The notes under the pieces were generated by a model. The model ran no database searches. It worked only from the letters and a program-made list of their open reading frames with translations, and was not told where the DNA came from. A DNA stretch of 64,000 nt from Beijerinckiaceae bacterium. GTDB taxonomy: Bacteria; Pseudomonadota; Alphaproteobacteria; Rhizobiales; Beijerinckiaceae. How positions within the stretch are numbered: position 1 is the stretch's first letter; every line of letters starts with the position of its first letter. The translations under genes and the position numbers were made by a program. Of this stretch, positions 46,507 to 56,023 are shown one piece after another. The DNA lies in the NCBI GenBank assembly GCA_004564215.1, contig CP024846.1, positions 2,294,001 through 2,358,000 of the forward strand, given 5' to 3'.

Positions 46507-47446
46507 TGGTCTCGGGGCTCCGTTGCGCGAGCCTTTGTTTCAGCGCCTCGCCTTGATTGGAATGGGTCTGATTGGCTCTTCACTGGCACGAGTTGCGAGG
46601 CGGAAGGGCCTCGTTCAGAGCATCGCGGCCGCGGACAGTTCCGCGGAAGTCCGCGAAACGCTCGGCGAACTGGGGATCGTCGATGACATCTTCGAGACAG
46701 CCAAGGCTGCCGTCGAGGGCGCCGACCTGGTCATTCTTTGCGTGCCGGTCGGTGCGATGGGCAACGTCGCGCAGGCGATTGCGCCCAATCTCGCACCGGG
46801 CACGATTTTGTCCGATGTCGGTTCGGTCAAATCCTCGATTATCGCCGCCGTCGTGCCGCATCTGCCGGCGGGCGTGCATTTCATTCCGGGGCACCCCGTC
46901 GCGGGCACCGAGCAATCGGGTCCGACGGCGGGATTTGCGACGCTTTTCCTCAACCGCTGGAACATTCTGACGCCGCCGGAGGACGCCGATCCGAAGGCCA
47001 TCGCACAACTGACGGCGTTTTGGACAGCGGCCGGCGCCAATGTCGAAACCATGGCTCCCGCCCATCATGATCTGGTACTCGCGATCACCAGCCATGTTCC
47101 GCATCTGATCGCCTACAATATCGTCGGCACCGCCGCCGATCTGGAAGAAGTGACCCAATCCGAGGTCATCAAATTTTCGGCCGGAGGGTTCCGCGATTTT
47201 ACCCGCATTGCCGCCTCGGATCCGACCATGTGGCGGGATGTTTTTCTCAACAACAAGGAAGCGGTTTTGGAGATGCTTGGCCGTTTCAACGAGGATTTGA
47301 CCGCGCTTCAGCGCATGATCCGCCGCGACGACGGCCAGGGCCTATTCGAGCTTTTTACCCGCACCAGGGCGATCCGGCGCGGCATCATCGATCAAGGCCA
47401 GGAAACGGCCGCGCCTGACTTCGGCCGTCGGGCACTCGAAGGTTGA
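46499..47446 (+). CDS. tyrA: Prephenate/arogenate dehydrogenase
   Basis: The 315-residue NAD(P)-dependent dehydrogenase has the Rossmann motif [21 protein letters not shown] and the family motifs DVGSVKSSI and [16 protein letters not shown]. It oxidatively decarboxylates prephenate and/or arogenate for tyrosine synthesis. GTG within the hisC end is chosen as start (8-bp overlap); a TTG 15 bp upstream is less likely. No C-terminal ACT domain is present. Confidence 0.94.
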   Translation: MPDGLGAPLREPLFQRLALIGMGLIGSSLARVARRKGLVQSIAAADSSAEVRETLGELGIVDDIFETAKAAVEGADLVILCVPVGAMGNVAQAIAPNLAPGTILSDVGSVKSSIIAAVVPHLPAGVHFIPGHPVAGTEQSGPTAGFATLFLNRWNILTPPEDADPKAIAQLTAFWTAAGANVETMAPAHHDLVLAITSHVPHLIAYNIVGTAADLEEVTQSEVIKFSAGGFRDFTRIAASDPTMWRDVFLNNKEAVLEMLGRFNEDLTALQRMIRRDDGQGLFELFTRTRAIRRGIIDQGQETAAPDFGRRALEG

Positions 47447-47588
47447 GATCACGCTCGAAATCGAATGCCGGACCGAGACGATTCGCTGCAGCGGTTGTCC
47501 AATGGACCCAAATCTGCTTTGATAATAAGCGCAAATTTCGACGGACGCAGAATGAACCTGCGGCCAAGATTCCAACAATGGGAAGCTC

Positions 47589-48560
47589 ATGGCTGCGCCT
47601 CTTTTTGCGGATTACCTTGCCGAGCGCCGACTTCTGAGGCGCAAACTGTCGTTTTGGCGGATTGCGGCTTTCGCTGTGTTTGTTCTCGCTGTCACCGCCG
47701 CGGGTTTGCGCATGCTCGGCTCCGATACGCCGTCGGAATTCACGCCGCATATTGCTCGGCTCGCCATCGAGGGTGTGATTACCGGCGATCGGGAAACCTT
47801 GAAGCTCATAAAAAAGATCGAGGATTCCAAAACCGCCCAGGCGGTTCTGATTTCCATCGAAAGTCCCGGCGGCACAACCTCCGGGGCGGAGCGGCTTTAC
47901 GATGCGATCCGTCGCTTGTCGGCCAAGAAACCGACGGTCGCCGTGGTCGGCTCGATGGCGGCCTCGGGCGGCTATGTAGCCGCCCTTGGGGCCGATAAGA
48001 TCGTCGCGCTTGGCAATGCTCTGGTCGGCTCGATCGGTGTCCTGGTGCAATATCCGAATTTCGGCAAATTGCTCGAGACGGTCGGCGTGAAGATCGAGGA
48101 CGTCAAATCCTCGCCGCTCAAGGCCGTCCCCAACGGATATGAACCGACGACTCCGGAAGCGCGTGCCGCACTGGCTTCGCTGGTCGGCGATAGCTTCACC
48201 TGGTTCAAATCGCTGGTGAAGGAACGTCGCGGGATGTCCGACGATCAGCTTCAGCTTGTCGCTGACGGCCGGGTCTTCACGGGCCGGCAGGGAATGGAGC
48301 TGCGTCTCGTCGACCGCCTGGGTGGCGAGCGCGAGGCGGTCGATTGGCTTGAGCAGGAAAAGAATATTTCTAAAGATTTACCTGTCCGGGATTGGAAACG
48401 GTCACGTACCCTTGAGCGTTTAGGTATTTTAAGCATGTCCGCGCGGGCCGCGGAGTTTTTGGGGCTTGGTGGATTGAGTGTCTTGCTCGATCGTGCCGCA
48501 AACGTCGCCGAGGAGCGAATGCTTGACGGTCTAGTGTCGATTTGGCAGGTTGACGGCTAG
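47589..48560 (+). CDS. sppA: Signal peptide peptidase SppA (S49)
   Basis: The 323-residue protein has one N-terminal membrane helix (FWRIAAFAVFVLAVTAAGLRML) and an S49 protease domain of the short SppA type. The catalytic Ser126 lies in MAASGGYVAALGAD and the general base Lys178 in SSPLKAVPN. It degrades leftover signal peptides in the membrane. GGGAAG precedes the ATG. It is followed by ihfB at 57 bp, as in many Alphaproteobacteria. Confidence 0.95.
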   Translation: MAAPLFADYLAERRLLRRKLSFWRIAAFAVFVLAVTAAGLRMLGSDTPSEFTPHIARLAIEGVITGDRETLKLIKKIEDSKTAQAVLISIESPGGTTSGAERLYDAIRRLSAKKPTVAVVGSMAASGGYVAALGADKIVALGNALVGSIGVLVQYPNFGKLLETVGVKIEDVKSSPLKAVPNGYEPTTPEARAALASLVGDSFTWFKSLVKERRGMSDDQLQLVADGRVFTGRQGMELRLVDRLGGEREAVDWLEQEKNISKDLPVRDWKRSRTLERLGILSMSARAAEFLGLGGLSVLLDRAANVAEERMLDGLVSIWQVDG

Positions 48561-48617
48561 CTGAAGCGCGGCGGGGCGCCAAGTCATTGTTTGGAAAGAA
48601 GAAATTTTGGGGGGTCA

Positions 48618-48908
48618 ATGATTAAATCTGAGCTCGTCCAGCGGATCGCGAACCGCAACCCACACCTCTACGTTCGCGATGTAGAAAAGATCGTCAATGC
48701 CATCCTAGATGAAATCACCGCAGCGTTGTCTCGAGGCGATCGGGTCGAATTGCGTGGCTTCGGGGCTTTTTCCGTCAAGCATCGCGATGCGCGGGTTGGC
48801 CGCAACCCTCGGACGGGAGCGCATGTTCCGGTGAGCGAAAAGACGGTTCCTTTTTTCAAGACCGGCAAGGAAATGCGCGAACGCTTGAACGAAGAAAATA
48901 GCGTCTGA
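48618..48908 (+). CDS. ihfB: Integration host factor beta subunit
   Basis: The 96-residue nucleoid protein starts [18 protein letters not shown] and includes the DNA-intercalating loop region ([24 protein letters not shown]). IhfB pairs with IhfA to bend DNA sharply at specific sites, which helps sigma-54 promoters and replication control. The chosen ATG gives the conserved N-terminus. A short gap and a LapA-like gene follow. Confidence 0.96.
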   Translation: MIKSELVQRIANRNPHLYVRDVEKIVNAILDEITAALSRGDRVELRGFGAFSVKHRDARVGRNPRTGAHVPVSEKTVPFFKTGKEMRERLNEENSV

Positions 48909-49113
48909 CGCCATTCGATTGCCATCACCTAGATATGATCTAAGGCGGTTGCCGGGCGTCTAAATCGGCCGCACATGGCGCCGCGCGTCCCCATAAACTT
49001 GAATCGGGCCTCAAACCTTTCAATTTGCTGGGATCCGGCCACGAAACCCTGTTCCCCTTTTGCGGTTCATGTTCTAGAAGCGCGGTGTCGGGCGCAAATC
49101 ATCGGCGGGCGCA

Positions 49114-49440
49114 ATGAAACGATTTCTGGGACTGCTTTTCTTAATTCCGCTCGCGCTTGTCGCCGTCGCGTTGGCGGTCGCCAATCGGCATGAGGTGACC
49201 ATCTTCCTCGACCCCTTTGCCGGCCCGGCGCCGGAGGGCACGCAAATCGACGTTCCGCTGTTTGTCGTCATGTTTGTCGCGGTCATGGTGGGCGTTGTGG
49301 CCGGCAGCGTTGCAACTTGGTTCGAACTCGGCAAACACCGTCGTGCGGCTCGAAGGGCCAGGGCCGAAGCCGCCTCGTTGCGGGCCGAAAATGCGCGCCT
49401 CGCCGTGTCGAGGCCTGCCGAAACCAGGAAACCCACCTGA
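49114..49440 (+). CDS. LapA domain-containing membrane protein
   Basis: The 108-residue protein has two membrane helices (LLFLIPLALVAVALAVANRHEV and VPLFVVMFVAVMVGVVAGSVATWFELGKHR) and a basic coiled C-terminus (RRAARRARAEAASLRAENARL). This matches LapA (DUF1049), which is linked to lipopolysaccharide assembly. It stands between ihfB and trpF in many Hyphomicrobiales. Confidence 0.9.
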   Translation: MKRFLGLLFLIPLALVAVALAVANRHEVTIFLDPFAGPAPEGTQIDVPLFVVMFVAVMVGVVAGSVATWFELGKHRRAARRARAEAASLRAENARLAVSRPAETRKPT

Positions 49441-49527
49441 CCCTTTCGGCTCCTTCGGCGTCGCCGCAGGGCCGAGGTTGGCCGAAGAGCTCCTGAATGC
49501 CCGGAAGGGCATGGTATAAGCAAAACC

Positions 49528-50238
49528 ATGAGCGTCATTGTCAAAATCTGCGGCCTTGCCACCCAAGCCGCGCTCGATGCCGCGCTGGCCGGCGGCGCGG
49601 ACATGGTCGGCTTCGTGTTCTTCGATAAGAGTCCACGGCACGTGTCCTTGGCGATGGCCGCGAATCTGGGCGCCCGCGTCGAAGGACGTGCGCAAAAGGT
49701 CCTGTTGACGGTCGATGCCGATGACGCCTCGCTGGCAGCCGCCATTGCCGCGCTCGACCCCGCCTTGCTTCAACTGCATGGAAGCGAAACCCCCGAACGT
49801 GTCGCCTCTGTGCGCGCCCGGTTTGGGCTTCCGGTCATGAAGGCGATTGCGGTGGAGACGGCCTCTGACCTAGTGGCCGTGCCAGGCTTCGACGCAGCGG
49901 CAGATTTTCTCCTGTTCGATGCAAAGCCGCGCCCGACCGATGCGCGCCCCGGCGGCAATGGATTGGCCTTTGACTGGAGCCTGCTCAGCACGCTCGAAAC
50001 CAAGAAGCCCTGGCTGCTAGCGGGGGGCCTTCATGCTGGCAATGTCGCGGATGCGCTGGCTCGTACCGGCGCACGCGGGGTCGATGTATCGTCCGGGGTG
50101 GAAAGCGCGACCGGCGTCAAGGACAACGCAAAGATCGCGGCTTTCATTGCAGAGGTTCGTGCATTGCATGAAAATCCCGGCGGGACATCCACTGTCGCGG
50201 CGAAGCCCGGAAAATTTCGCCCCGCGCGCAGAAGCTGA
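49528..50238 (+). CDS. trpF: Phosphoribosylanthranilate isomerase
   Basis: The 236-residue TIM barrel isomerises PRA to CdRP in tryptophan synthesis. Visible motifs are VKICGLATQAALDAALAGGADMVGFVFF with the catalytic Cys, LLQLHGSETPE, FLLFDAKP with the catalytic Asp, and LLAGGLHAGNV...GVDVSSGVES. It is followed by trpB at 27 bp. The C-terminal 30 residues extend past the barrel. Confidence 0.96.
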   Translation: MSVIVKICGLATQAALDAALAGGADMVGFVFFDKSPRHVSLAMAANLGARVEGRAQKVLLTVDADDASLAAAIAALDPALLQLHGSETPERVASVRARFGLPVMKAIAVETASDLVAVPGFDAAADFLLFDAKPRPTDARPGGNGLAFDWSLLSTLETKKPWLLAGGLHAGNVADALARTGARGVDVSSGVESATGVKDNAKIAAFIAEVRALHENPGGTSTVAAKPGKFRPARRS

Positions 50239-50265
50239 TAACGATGAGCCAGAAAGGTAGATGCG

Positions 50266-51513
50266 GTGCCACTAGCCCTCAATTCGTTTCGCACCGGCCC
50301 TGACGAACGCGGCCACTTCGGCCTGTTCGGCGGGAGGTTTGTCGCCGAAACCTTGATGCCGCTGATCCTCGATCTCGAAAAACATTATATGGCGGCCAAA
50401 GAGGATCCGGCCTTCAAGGCCGAACTCGACGGACTGCTGACCCATTATGTGGGGCGGCCAAGTCCGCTTTATTACGCCGAGCGTCTCACCGAATATTGCC
50501 GTCAAATGGCGGGTTCCGCCAACGGTGCTAAAATCTATTTCAAACGCGAAGAGCTGAACCATACCGGCGCGCATAAGATCAACAATGTGCTGGGCCAAAT
50601 CCTGCTGGCTCGCCGCATGGGCAAGACTAGGATCATCGCCGAGACTGGAGCCGGGCAGCATGGCGTCGCGACCGCGACGGCCTGCGCGAGGTTTGGGCTC
50701 GAATGCATCGTCTATATGGGCTCGGTCGATGTCGAACGGCAAAAGCCAAATGTCTTTCGCATGAATTTGCTGGGTGCCAAGGTGGTGCCGGTCGAGTCGG
50801 GCGCGAAGACCCTGAAGGATGCAATGAACGAGGCCTTGCGCGATTGGGTCACCAATGTCGCCGACACGTTTTATTGCATCGGCACTGCGGCCGGCCCGCA
50901 TCCCTATCCGGCGATGGTGCGGGATTTCCAATGCGTGATCGGCGAGGAAACCAGGGTGCAGATGCAGGCCGCCGAGGGGCGACTTCCCGACTCGCTGTTT
51001 GCCTGTATCGGCGGCGGCTCCAACGCCATCGGATTGTTTCATCCGTTTCTCGACGAGCCTTCGGTGGAAATCTATGGCGTCGAGGCGGCGGGCTTCGGCC
51101 TCGACAAAAAACACGCGGCTTCGCTCGCAGGTGGCCGCCCCGGCGTGCTGCATGGCAACCGCACCTATCTTTTGATGGATGCCGACGGGCAGATCGAGGA
51201 GGGTCACTCGATCTCGGCCGGCCTCGACTATCCCGGCATCGGCCCGGAACATGCGTGGCTCAAGGAGAATGGGCGCGTGACCTATCTCTCCGCGACTGAC
51301 GACGAGGCGCTCAACGCATTCCAGCTCTGTGCGCAACTGGAGGGCATCATACCGGCGCTCGAGCCGGCGCATGCGCTTGCGAAGGTCTTGGACATCGCGC
51401 CGACGAAGCCCAAGGATCATTTATTGGTGGTGAATATTTCCGGGCGCGGCGACAAGGATATTTTTACGGTCGCCGATCATTTGGGCGGCATGGCTGCGCC
51501 GCGCCAGCAATGA
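50266..51513 (+). CDS. trpB: Tryptophan synthase beta subunit
   Basis: The 415-residue PLP enzyme condenses indole and serine to tryptophan. PLP is held by Lys104 in [10 protein letters not shown], and the phosphate loop GGGSNAIG is present. The start is GTG. TrpB normally works with TrpA, but trpA does not follow here; a toxin-antitoxin pair does. TrpA must be encoded elsewhere, outside the window. Confidence 0.96.
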   Translation: MPLALNSFRTGPDERGHFGLFGGRFVAETLMPLILDLEKHYMAAKEDPAFKAELDGLLTHYVGRPSPLYYAERLTEYCRQMAGSANGAKIYFKREELNHTGAHKINNVLGQILLARRMGKTRIIAETGAGQHGVATATACARFGLECIVYMGSVDVERQKPNVFRMNLLGAKVVPVESGAKTLKDAMNEALRDWVTNVADTFYCIGTAAGPHPYPAMVRDFQCVIGEETRVQMQAAEGRLPDSLFACIGGGSNAIGLFHPFLDEPSVEIYGVEAAGFGLDKKHAASLAGGRPGVLHGNRTYLLMDADGQIEEGHSISAGLDYPGIGPEHAWLKENGRVTYLSATDDEALNAFQLCAQLEGIIPALEPAHALAKVLDIAPTKPKDHLLVVNISGRGDKDIFTVADHLGGMAAPRQQ

Positions 51514-51535
51514 ACCGGACGAGACGAGGCCCGGA

Positions 51536-51574
51536 TTGAAAATCGCGCATGTGTATGCTATTGTCATACACATG
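51536..51574 (+). promoter_or_regulatory. Promoter and palindromic operator of the toxin-antitoxin pair
   Basis: TTGAAA (51536-51541) and TATTGT (51559-51564) are 17 bp apart and put the transcription start near 51571-51572, at the antitoxin ATG, so the mRNA may be leaderless. A perfect 10-bp inverted repeat, CATGTGTATG (51548-51557) and CATACACATG (51565-51574), spans the -10 box and the start codon. It is a natural binding site for the ribbon-helix-helix antitoxin. Confidence 0.7.
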
Positions 51575-51850
51575 ACAAACCCATCACCCACGACCTCGGT
51601 TCTGAGTGTTCGAGTCAGCCCCGACGAGCGGGCCATCCTCGAAGCGGCGGCGGAACAGGCCCACACCAGTCTCAGCGACTTCGTGCGCCGCAAGGCCCTG
51701 GAATCCGCCGAGGCCGAAGTGCTCAACCGAACCATCGTCCCCATTCCGGCCAAGGACTGGGAAGCCTTCGAAGCTTGGATCAATCGCCCTCCCGAAGCGA
51801 TCCTCGCGCTCGCCGAACTCGCACGCCGAATCCCGTCTTGGGAAAAGTGA
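51572..51850 (+). CDS. DUF1778 (TacA-like) ribbon-helix-helix antitoxin
   Basis: The 92-residue protein has the RHH DNA-binding segment SVLSVRVSPDERAILEAAAEQAHTSLSDFVRRKALESAE and a C-terminal tail (IPAKDWEAFEAWINRPPEAI) that in this family blocks the toxin. It represses its own promoter together with the toxin; the palindrome at its ATG fits this. It ends 1 bp before the GNAT gene. It was probably inserted downstream of trpB. Confidence 0.9.
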   Translation: MTNPSPTTSVLSVRVSPDERAILEAAAEQAHTSLSDFVRRKALESAEAEVLNRTIVPIPAKDWEAFEAWINRPPEAILALAELARRIPSWEK

Positions 51851-51851
51851 C

Positions 51852-52403
51852 ATGGCGGCGGTGACGCCGCCGCGTCCGCTCGCCGAGGAGGACGACCGGA
51901 CTCTTTTTGATTGCGGGCGCGAGTCGCTCAACATCTGGTTCCGACGGCACGCTTGGGCCAACCAGACAAGCGGGGCCTCGCGCGTCAACGTCATCACCGA
52001 CGCCGAGTCGGGACGGATTGTCGGATACGTCACTTTGAGCGCCGCGCAAATCGAGCGCGCGTTTCTCCCCAAGCCGCAGCAACGCAATCGTCCTGATTTC
52101 GTGCCCGTCACGCTCCTCGGTCAACTCGCGGTGGACAAGGCCTATCAGGGTCAAGGGCACGCCGTGTCGCTCCTGCTGTTCGCGCTCAAAACGGCGTTAC
52201 GCGCAGCCGAAAGCATCGGCAGCATGGGCGTCGTCACGCATCCGCTCGACGACAACATCCGCCGCTTCTACGCGAGATGGGGATTCCAAGATCTACCGTT
52301 CGACCCGCGCCGCGCCATGATCGTGCGCATGATCGATGTGCAGCAAAGTTTCGGAAGGGGGATCGAACCAAATCGCGTCCGGTCGCGCGACGTTGAACGC
52401 TGA
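51852..52403 (+). CDS. GNAT-family toxin (TacT-like)
   Basis: The 183-residue protein is an N-acetyltransferase with the acetyl-CoA loop region QLAVDKAYQGQGHAVSLL and the final Tyr region RRFYARWGFQDLP. TacT-type toxins acetylate aminoacyl-tRNAs and stop translation. Strong support comes from the DUF1778 gene 1 bp upstream. The opening PRPLAEEDDRTLFDCGRESLNIW is typical of this toxin family. It has no signal peptide. Confidence 0.9.
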   Translation: MAAVTPPRPLAEEDDRTLFDCGRESLNIWFRRHAWANQTSGASRVNVITDAESGRIVGYVTLSAAQIERAFLPKPQQRNRPDFVPVTLLGQLAVDKAYQGQGHAVSLLLFALKTALRAAESIGSMGVVTHPLDDNIRRFYARWGFQDLPFDPRRAMIVRMIDVQQSFGRGIEPNRVRSRDVER

Positions 52404-52493
52404 TTGGCCGCGTCCTTGTGGGATGCTTTTGCATTCGGCAAAGGCAAGCGGCCTGGTTGCATAAAATACTCAGAGCCCAGAATCGTACCAAAA

Positions 52494-52509
52494 CGTTTCA
52501 CGTGAAACA
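52494..52509. promoter_or_regulatory. Second parS site
   Basis: CGTTTCACGTGAAACA differs from the parS consensus by one outer base and keeps the 14-bp core GTTTCACGTGAAAC intact. It lies in the 190-bp gap between the toxin gene and the PQQ dehydrogenase gene, 34.8 kb from the first site. The left flank (ATCGTACCAAAA) matches the left arm of the first palindrome. Confidence 0.85.
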
Positions 52510-52593
52510 TTTCTATCCGATTGGCCGCGGTAATAGGACACTTCGCCTGGATCATTTGGCTGATGCGGCATGCCGGCGAGTTGAGCGGCGCGC

Positions 52594-53814
52594 TCATCTG
52601 CCCTCGAAAGTGATCCGATAGAGCGCGCCGGCAAAATCATCCGAGACCAGCACCGATCCATCTTGAAGTTCGGCCACATCGACAGGCCGGCCGTCATAGG
52701 TGCCCTTGGCGTTGAGCCAGCCTTCGGCGAAGACTTGGGTCTTGTCGGCCGTGCCATCCGGTTTTAGCGATGTGAACATGACCCGCGCGCCAATCGGCAC
52801 GCTGCGGTTCCATGATCCGTGTTGCGCCGAAAAAATCCCGCCTCGGTAGTCCGCTGGAAATTGGGTGCCCGTATAAAAAGTCATGCCGAGATCGGCGGCA
52901 TGGGCGACCATTTCAATCTCTGGAAACACGAGGCCCTCGGGCGGCGTCTCGTATTTATATTCAACGGTACGGGTATGGCCGCCGCCATACCATGGGAAAC
53001 CGAAATTAAGGCCGGCTTTGGTGGCGCGGTTCAATTCGCCGGGCGGGATATCGTCGCCCATCCCATCGACCTGATTATCGGTGAACCACAGCGTCCCGTC
53101 GCGCGGATTGAAATCCATCCCGACGGAATTGCGCAGTCCGCGCGCAAAGACCTCTCGGCCGGAACCATCGGGATTCAGTCTGATCAGGCCGCCGATCCCC
53201 CATTTATCGAATTCGGCCATCTTGCTTTTGGGCGGCACATTGTAGGGCTGGCCGAGCGCGACATAGAGCTTCTCATCCGGTCCAATGCGGCAGACCCTCG
53301 CATTATGAGCTGTGCCCTCGTCCCGCGGCGGGATTAGCTCGCCTTGCCCCACAATAATCTTCGGCTTGATTGCAGGATGTTTATAATCGGCCTCGGCCTT
53401 CGCGAACGACAAAATGCGATTGTTTTCGGCGACGTAGAGCGTGCCGTGCTTGTCGAAGCAAACCCCATTCGGAACTTGCATTCCGGTTGCAGCGGCAAAT
53501 TCCGAGACTTCGCTGGCCGTTCCCGTGTGCGGATCGTAAGCGACCGCGTAAACCCTCGTTTCCTGCGTGCCAACAAAAACCACCCCGCCTTGCGCACCGA
53601 CCGCCATGTGCCGCGCGCCAGGAACGAGCGCAAATAGGGAGATTTTAAATCCCGGAGGCAGCTTGATCCGCGCGAGCGTTCGCATGATCGCTTCGGCCTT
53701 GGGCCCCGCTTGCGCCGCTTGCGCGACGCCGCGTTCCGTCTGGCGGGGCCAAGCGTTCGCGCCACTCAGGGCCGAACTGGCCAAAACCAAAATTGCTATT
53801 TTGGCTAGCCGCAT
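52594..53814 (-). CDS. PQQ-dependent sugar dehydrogenase-like protein (exported)
   Basis: The 406-residue protein has a signal peptide (MRLAKIAILVLASSALSGANA) and a six-bladed beta-propeller of the soluble glucose/sorbosone dehydrogenase type (GVVFVGTQETRVYAV, GRPVDVAELQDGSVLVSDD). Family members bind PQQ and Ca2+ and oxidise sugars or aldoses in the periplasm. Substrate and PQQ use are not certain. It lies 21 bp after bioB on the same strand, so co-transcription is possible. Confidence 0.88.
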   Translation of the reverse strand: MRLAKIAILVLASSALSGANAWPRQTERGVAQAAQAGPKAEAIMRTLARIKLPPGFKISLFALVPGARHMAVGAQGGVVFVGTQETRVYAVAYDPHTGTASEVSEFAAATGMQVPNGVCFDKHGTLYVAENNRILSFAKAEADYKHPAIKPKIIVGQGELIPPRDEGTAHNARVCRIGPDEKLYVALGQPYNVPPKSKMAEFDKWGIGGLIRLNPDGSGREVFARGLRNSVGMDFNPRDGTLWFTDNQVDGMGDDIPPGELNRATKAGLNFGFPWYGGGHTRTVEYKYETPPEGLVFPEIEMVAHAADLGMTFYTGTQFPADYRGGIFSAQHGSWNRSVPIGARVMFTSLKPDGTADKTQVFAEGWLNAKGTYDGRPVDVAELQDGSVLVSDDFAGALYRITFEGR

Positions 53815-53835
53815 GTCCTCTCCCCGAAATTGTTC

Positions 53836-54834
53836 CTATGACGATTCGGAATGAACCGACGTTGCCCCGCGTTGCGGCGCGGCGAGCGCGGCAAACAACG
53901 CATCGTCCTCGTTCTCGGAGGCATTCGGCGTTGTCAGCAGCGCTTCTCCATAGAAGATCGAATTCGCGCCGGCCACCATGCACAAGATCTGCGCCTCGCG
54001 GCTCAGCACCGAGCGCCCGGCTGAGAGGCGGACCCTGGATGCCGGCAGAACGATCCGCGTGGTCGCGATCATCCGCACGAAATCGAGCGGATCGATTCTG
54101 GCGCTGTTCTCCAGCGGCGTTCCGGCCACCGGCACAAGCGCATTGATCGGCACGCTTTCGGGATGCGGATCGAACTGCGTCAAAACCTGCAGCATGGAGG
54201 CGCGGTCTCTGACCGTTTCACCCATGCCGATGATGCCGCCGCAGCACATTTCGATGCCGGCGGCGCGGACCGCCCGTAAGGTCGCCAGCCGGTCGTCATA
54301 GCTCCGTGTCGTAATGATGTTCGGATAGAAATCGCGGCTGGTGTCGAGATTGTGATTATAGGCGGTCAGTCCCGCCTCTTTGAGTCGCTGCGCTTGAACT
54401 TCGTTCAGCATGCCGAGCGTGACGCAGGCCTCCATCCCGAGCGCGCGGACTCCGCGGACCATCTCGATGACCGCGTCGAACTGGGCACCGTCGCGTACAT
54501 TGCGCCAGGCCGCGCCCATGCAGAAACGGTCTGCCCCCGCGGATTTGGCGCGCGCGGCGAGCGTGAGCACGGCCTCGCTGCCCATCATGTCGATCTTGTC
54601 GAGATGAACCTCGCGATGATGCGCGGATTGCGGACAATAGGCGCAATCTTCGGGGCAGGCGCCGGTCTTGATGCTGAGCAGGCTTGCCTTTTGAACATCG
54701 TCCACATCGTGAAATTGGCGATGGACGCGATTTGCCCACGCAATCAGATCCAGCAAAGGCAGATCGTGGATGGCGACGATCTCGTCTGTGGTCCAATCAT
54801 GCCGGAGAAGCCGGTCGCCGTCTGAATCTTTCAT
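53836..54834 (-). CDS. bioB: Biotin synthase
   Basis: The 332-residue radical SAM enzyme inserts sulfur into dethiobiotin. The radical SAM 4Fe-4S ligands are Cys60, Cys64 and Cys67 ([11 protein letters not shown]). Other conserved parts are [25 protein letters not shown] and [11 protein letters not shown]. It is separate from bioA at 19965. The divergent upstream gap of about 230 bp carries an AT-rich stretch as promoter; no exact BioR box was recognised. Confidence 0.97.
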   Translation of the reverse strand: MKDSDGDRLLRHDWTTDEIVAIHDLPLLDLIAWANRVHRQFHDVDDVQKASLLSIKTGACPEDCAYCPQSAHHREVHLDKIDMMGSEAVLTLAARAKSAGADRFCMGAAWRNVRDGAQFDAVIEMVRGVRALGMEACVTLGMLNEVQAQRLKEAGLTAYNHNLDTSRDFYPNIITTRSYDDRLATLRAVRAAGIEMCCGGIIGMGETVRDRASMLQVLTQFDPHPESVPINALVPVAGTPLENSARIDPLDFVRMIATTRIVLPASRVRLSAGRSVLSREAQILCMVAGANSIFYGEALLTTPNASENEDDALFAALAAPQRGATSVHSESS

Positions 54835-55065
54835 TTGTCCGCTCTCGAGGGTTCGGATGCGCTTATATTATTGTTTTGCCGTTCGTTTTGTAAAATCTCA
54901 GTTCATTTTGACCGATCCTGCCCTTATGTCCAATTCATGAACCCTGGCTTGGCTTTTTGCAATCGCCCCTGGTCTCGTTAGAGGCCGCGTTTCGGGGGAG
55001 GTTGTTGTCTCGGCAAAATTAACCTGTCAAAATGGCGGGATAATATGGCTGCAGGAAGTGATGAC

Positions 55066-55254
55066 ATGCGTCTCTTGATCGCGATTTTCTTGCCTTGGCT
55101 GCTGTTCTTTACGATCGGGAGGCCGATTGCGGGGATCATATGTTTGATCCTGCAGATCACGCTGATCGGTTGGATTCCAGCCGCGCTCTGGTCGGTCTAT
55201 GCCTTGAGCCAATACACGACCGACCAAAAGATCAGGGAAGAGTATCGGCGGTAG
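55066..55254 (+). CDS. YqaE/Pmp3-family small membrane protein
   Basis: The 62-residue protein starts MRLLIAIFLPWLLFFTIGRP and has a second helix (GIICLILQITLIGWIPAALWSVYAL), the Pmp3/UPF0057 pattern. Such proteins influence membrane potential and are often stress-induced. AGGA lies about 9 bp before the chosen ATG; an ATG 21 bp upstream is possible. It is followed by an EI24-like gene. Confidence 0.85.
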   Translation: MRLLIAIFLPWLLFFTIGRPIAGIICLILQITLIGWIPAALWSVYALSQYTTDQKIREEYRR

Positions 55255-55311
55255 CGGCGCCTCAGCCAAGCTACTCCGACCTTACGACCCCCATCGGAAA
55301 AGGATTCTGGC

Positions 55312-56013
55312 ATGTTCGATGCCGCGCTCGCTGCTGCGAGCCAAATATTTTCGCCGCCGTTTCGGAAGGTTCTTTGGAAGACACTCGCGCTGACGCTGGC
55401 CTTGCTGGCCCTAACGTGGATCGGCCTCCACCAGCTGATCGTGGCGGCGCTCGTGCTTCCCTATCCTTGGCTGACGACGGTTTTATCCTATGTGAGCGGG
55501 GCAGGGCTCGTCGTCGGCCTTGCGTTTCTGGTGACGCCCGTCTCATTTCTCGTCGCGGGCTTTTTCTTCGACGAACTCGCCGACGTGGTCGAGCGGGACG
55601 TCGCGCCGGGCGAACCTCCGGGGCGCGCCCTTTCGCTGAACGATGCGATATGGGTCGGGCTGAAATTTTCCGCGGTCGCGCTTATCGTGAATTTGATCGC
55701 GCTGTTGCTGTTGCTTGTGCCTGGGGTGAATGCCGTCGCGTTTTTCGGCGCCAACGCCTATCTGTTCGGGCGCGGCTATTTCGAACTTGCGGCGCTGCGA
55801 TATCTTCCGCTGGCCGAAGTCGATAAATTGCGCAGCATGAATGAGCTGCGGATTTTCCTCGCCGGCCTCGTCGTCGCGGGGATGCTGGCGGTTCCGTTTC
55901 TCAATCTGCTAACGCCGCTGTTTGCGACCGCCTTTCTGGTGCGTGTCGCGCGCCCCATCCTGCGCACGTTCCAGGCGCCGGGACCGTATCCGAGAAAGCC
56001 GATCTCTCGCTAA
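55312..56013 (+). CDS. EI24/CysZ-like membrane protein
   Basis: The 233-residue protein has four to six membrane helices (LTLALLALTWIGLHQLIVAALVL; LVVGLAFLVTPVSFLVAGFFFDELADVVE; ALIVNLIALLLLLVPGVNAVAFFGANAYLFGRGYFEL). The motif NAYLFGRGYFELAALR is the EI24/CysZ signature. CysZ members transport sulfate; this branch in Alphaproteobacteria is not characterised. AAGGA precedes the ATG. Confidence 0.85.
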   Translation: MFDAALAAASQIFSPPFRKVLWKTLALTLALLALTWIGLHQLIVAALVLPYPWLTTVLSYVSGAGLVVGLAFLVTPVSFLVAGFFFDELADVVERDVAPGEPPGRALSLNDAIWVGLKFSAVALIVNLIALLLLLVPGVNAVAFFGANAYLFGRGYFELAALRYLPLAEVDKLRSMNELRIFLAGLVVAGMLAVPFLNLLTPLFATAFLVRVARPILRTFQAPGPYPRKPISR

Positions 56014-56023
56014 GGATCGCGCC

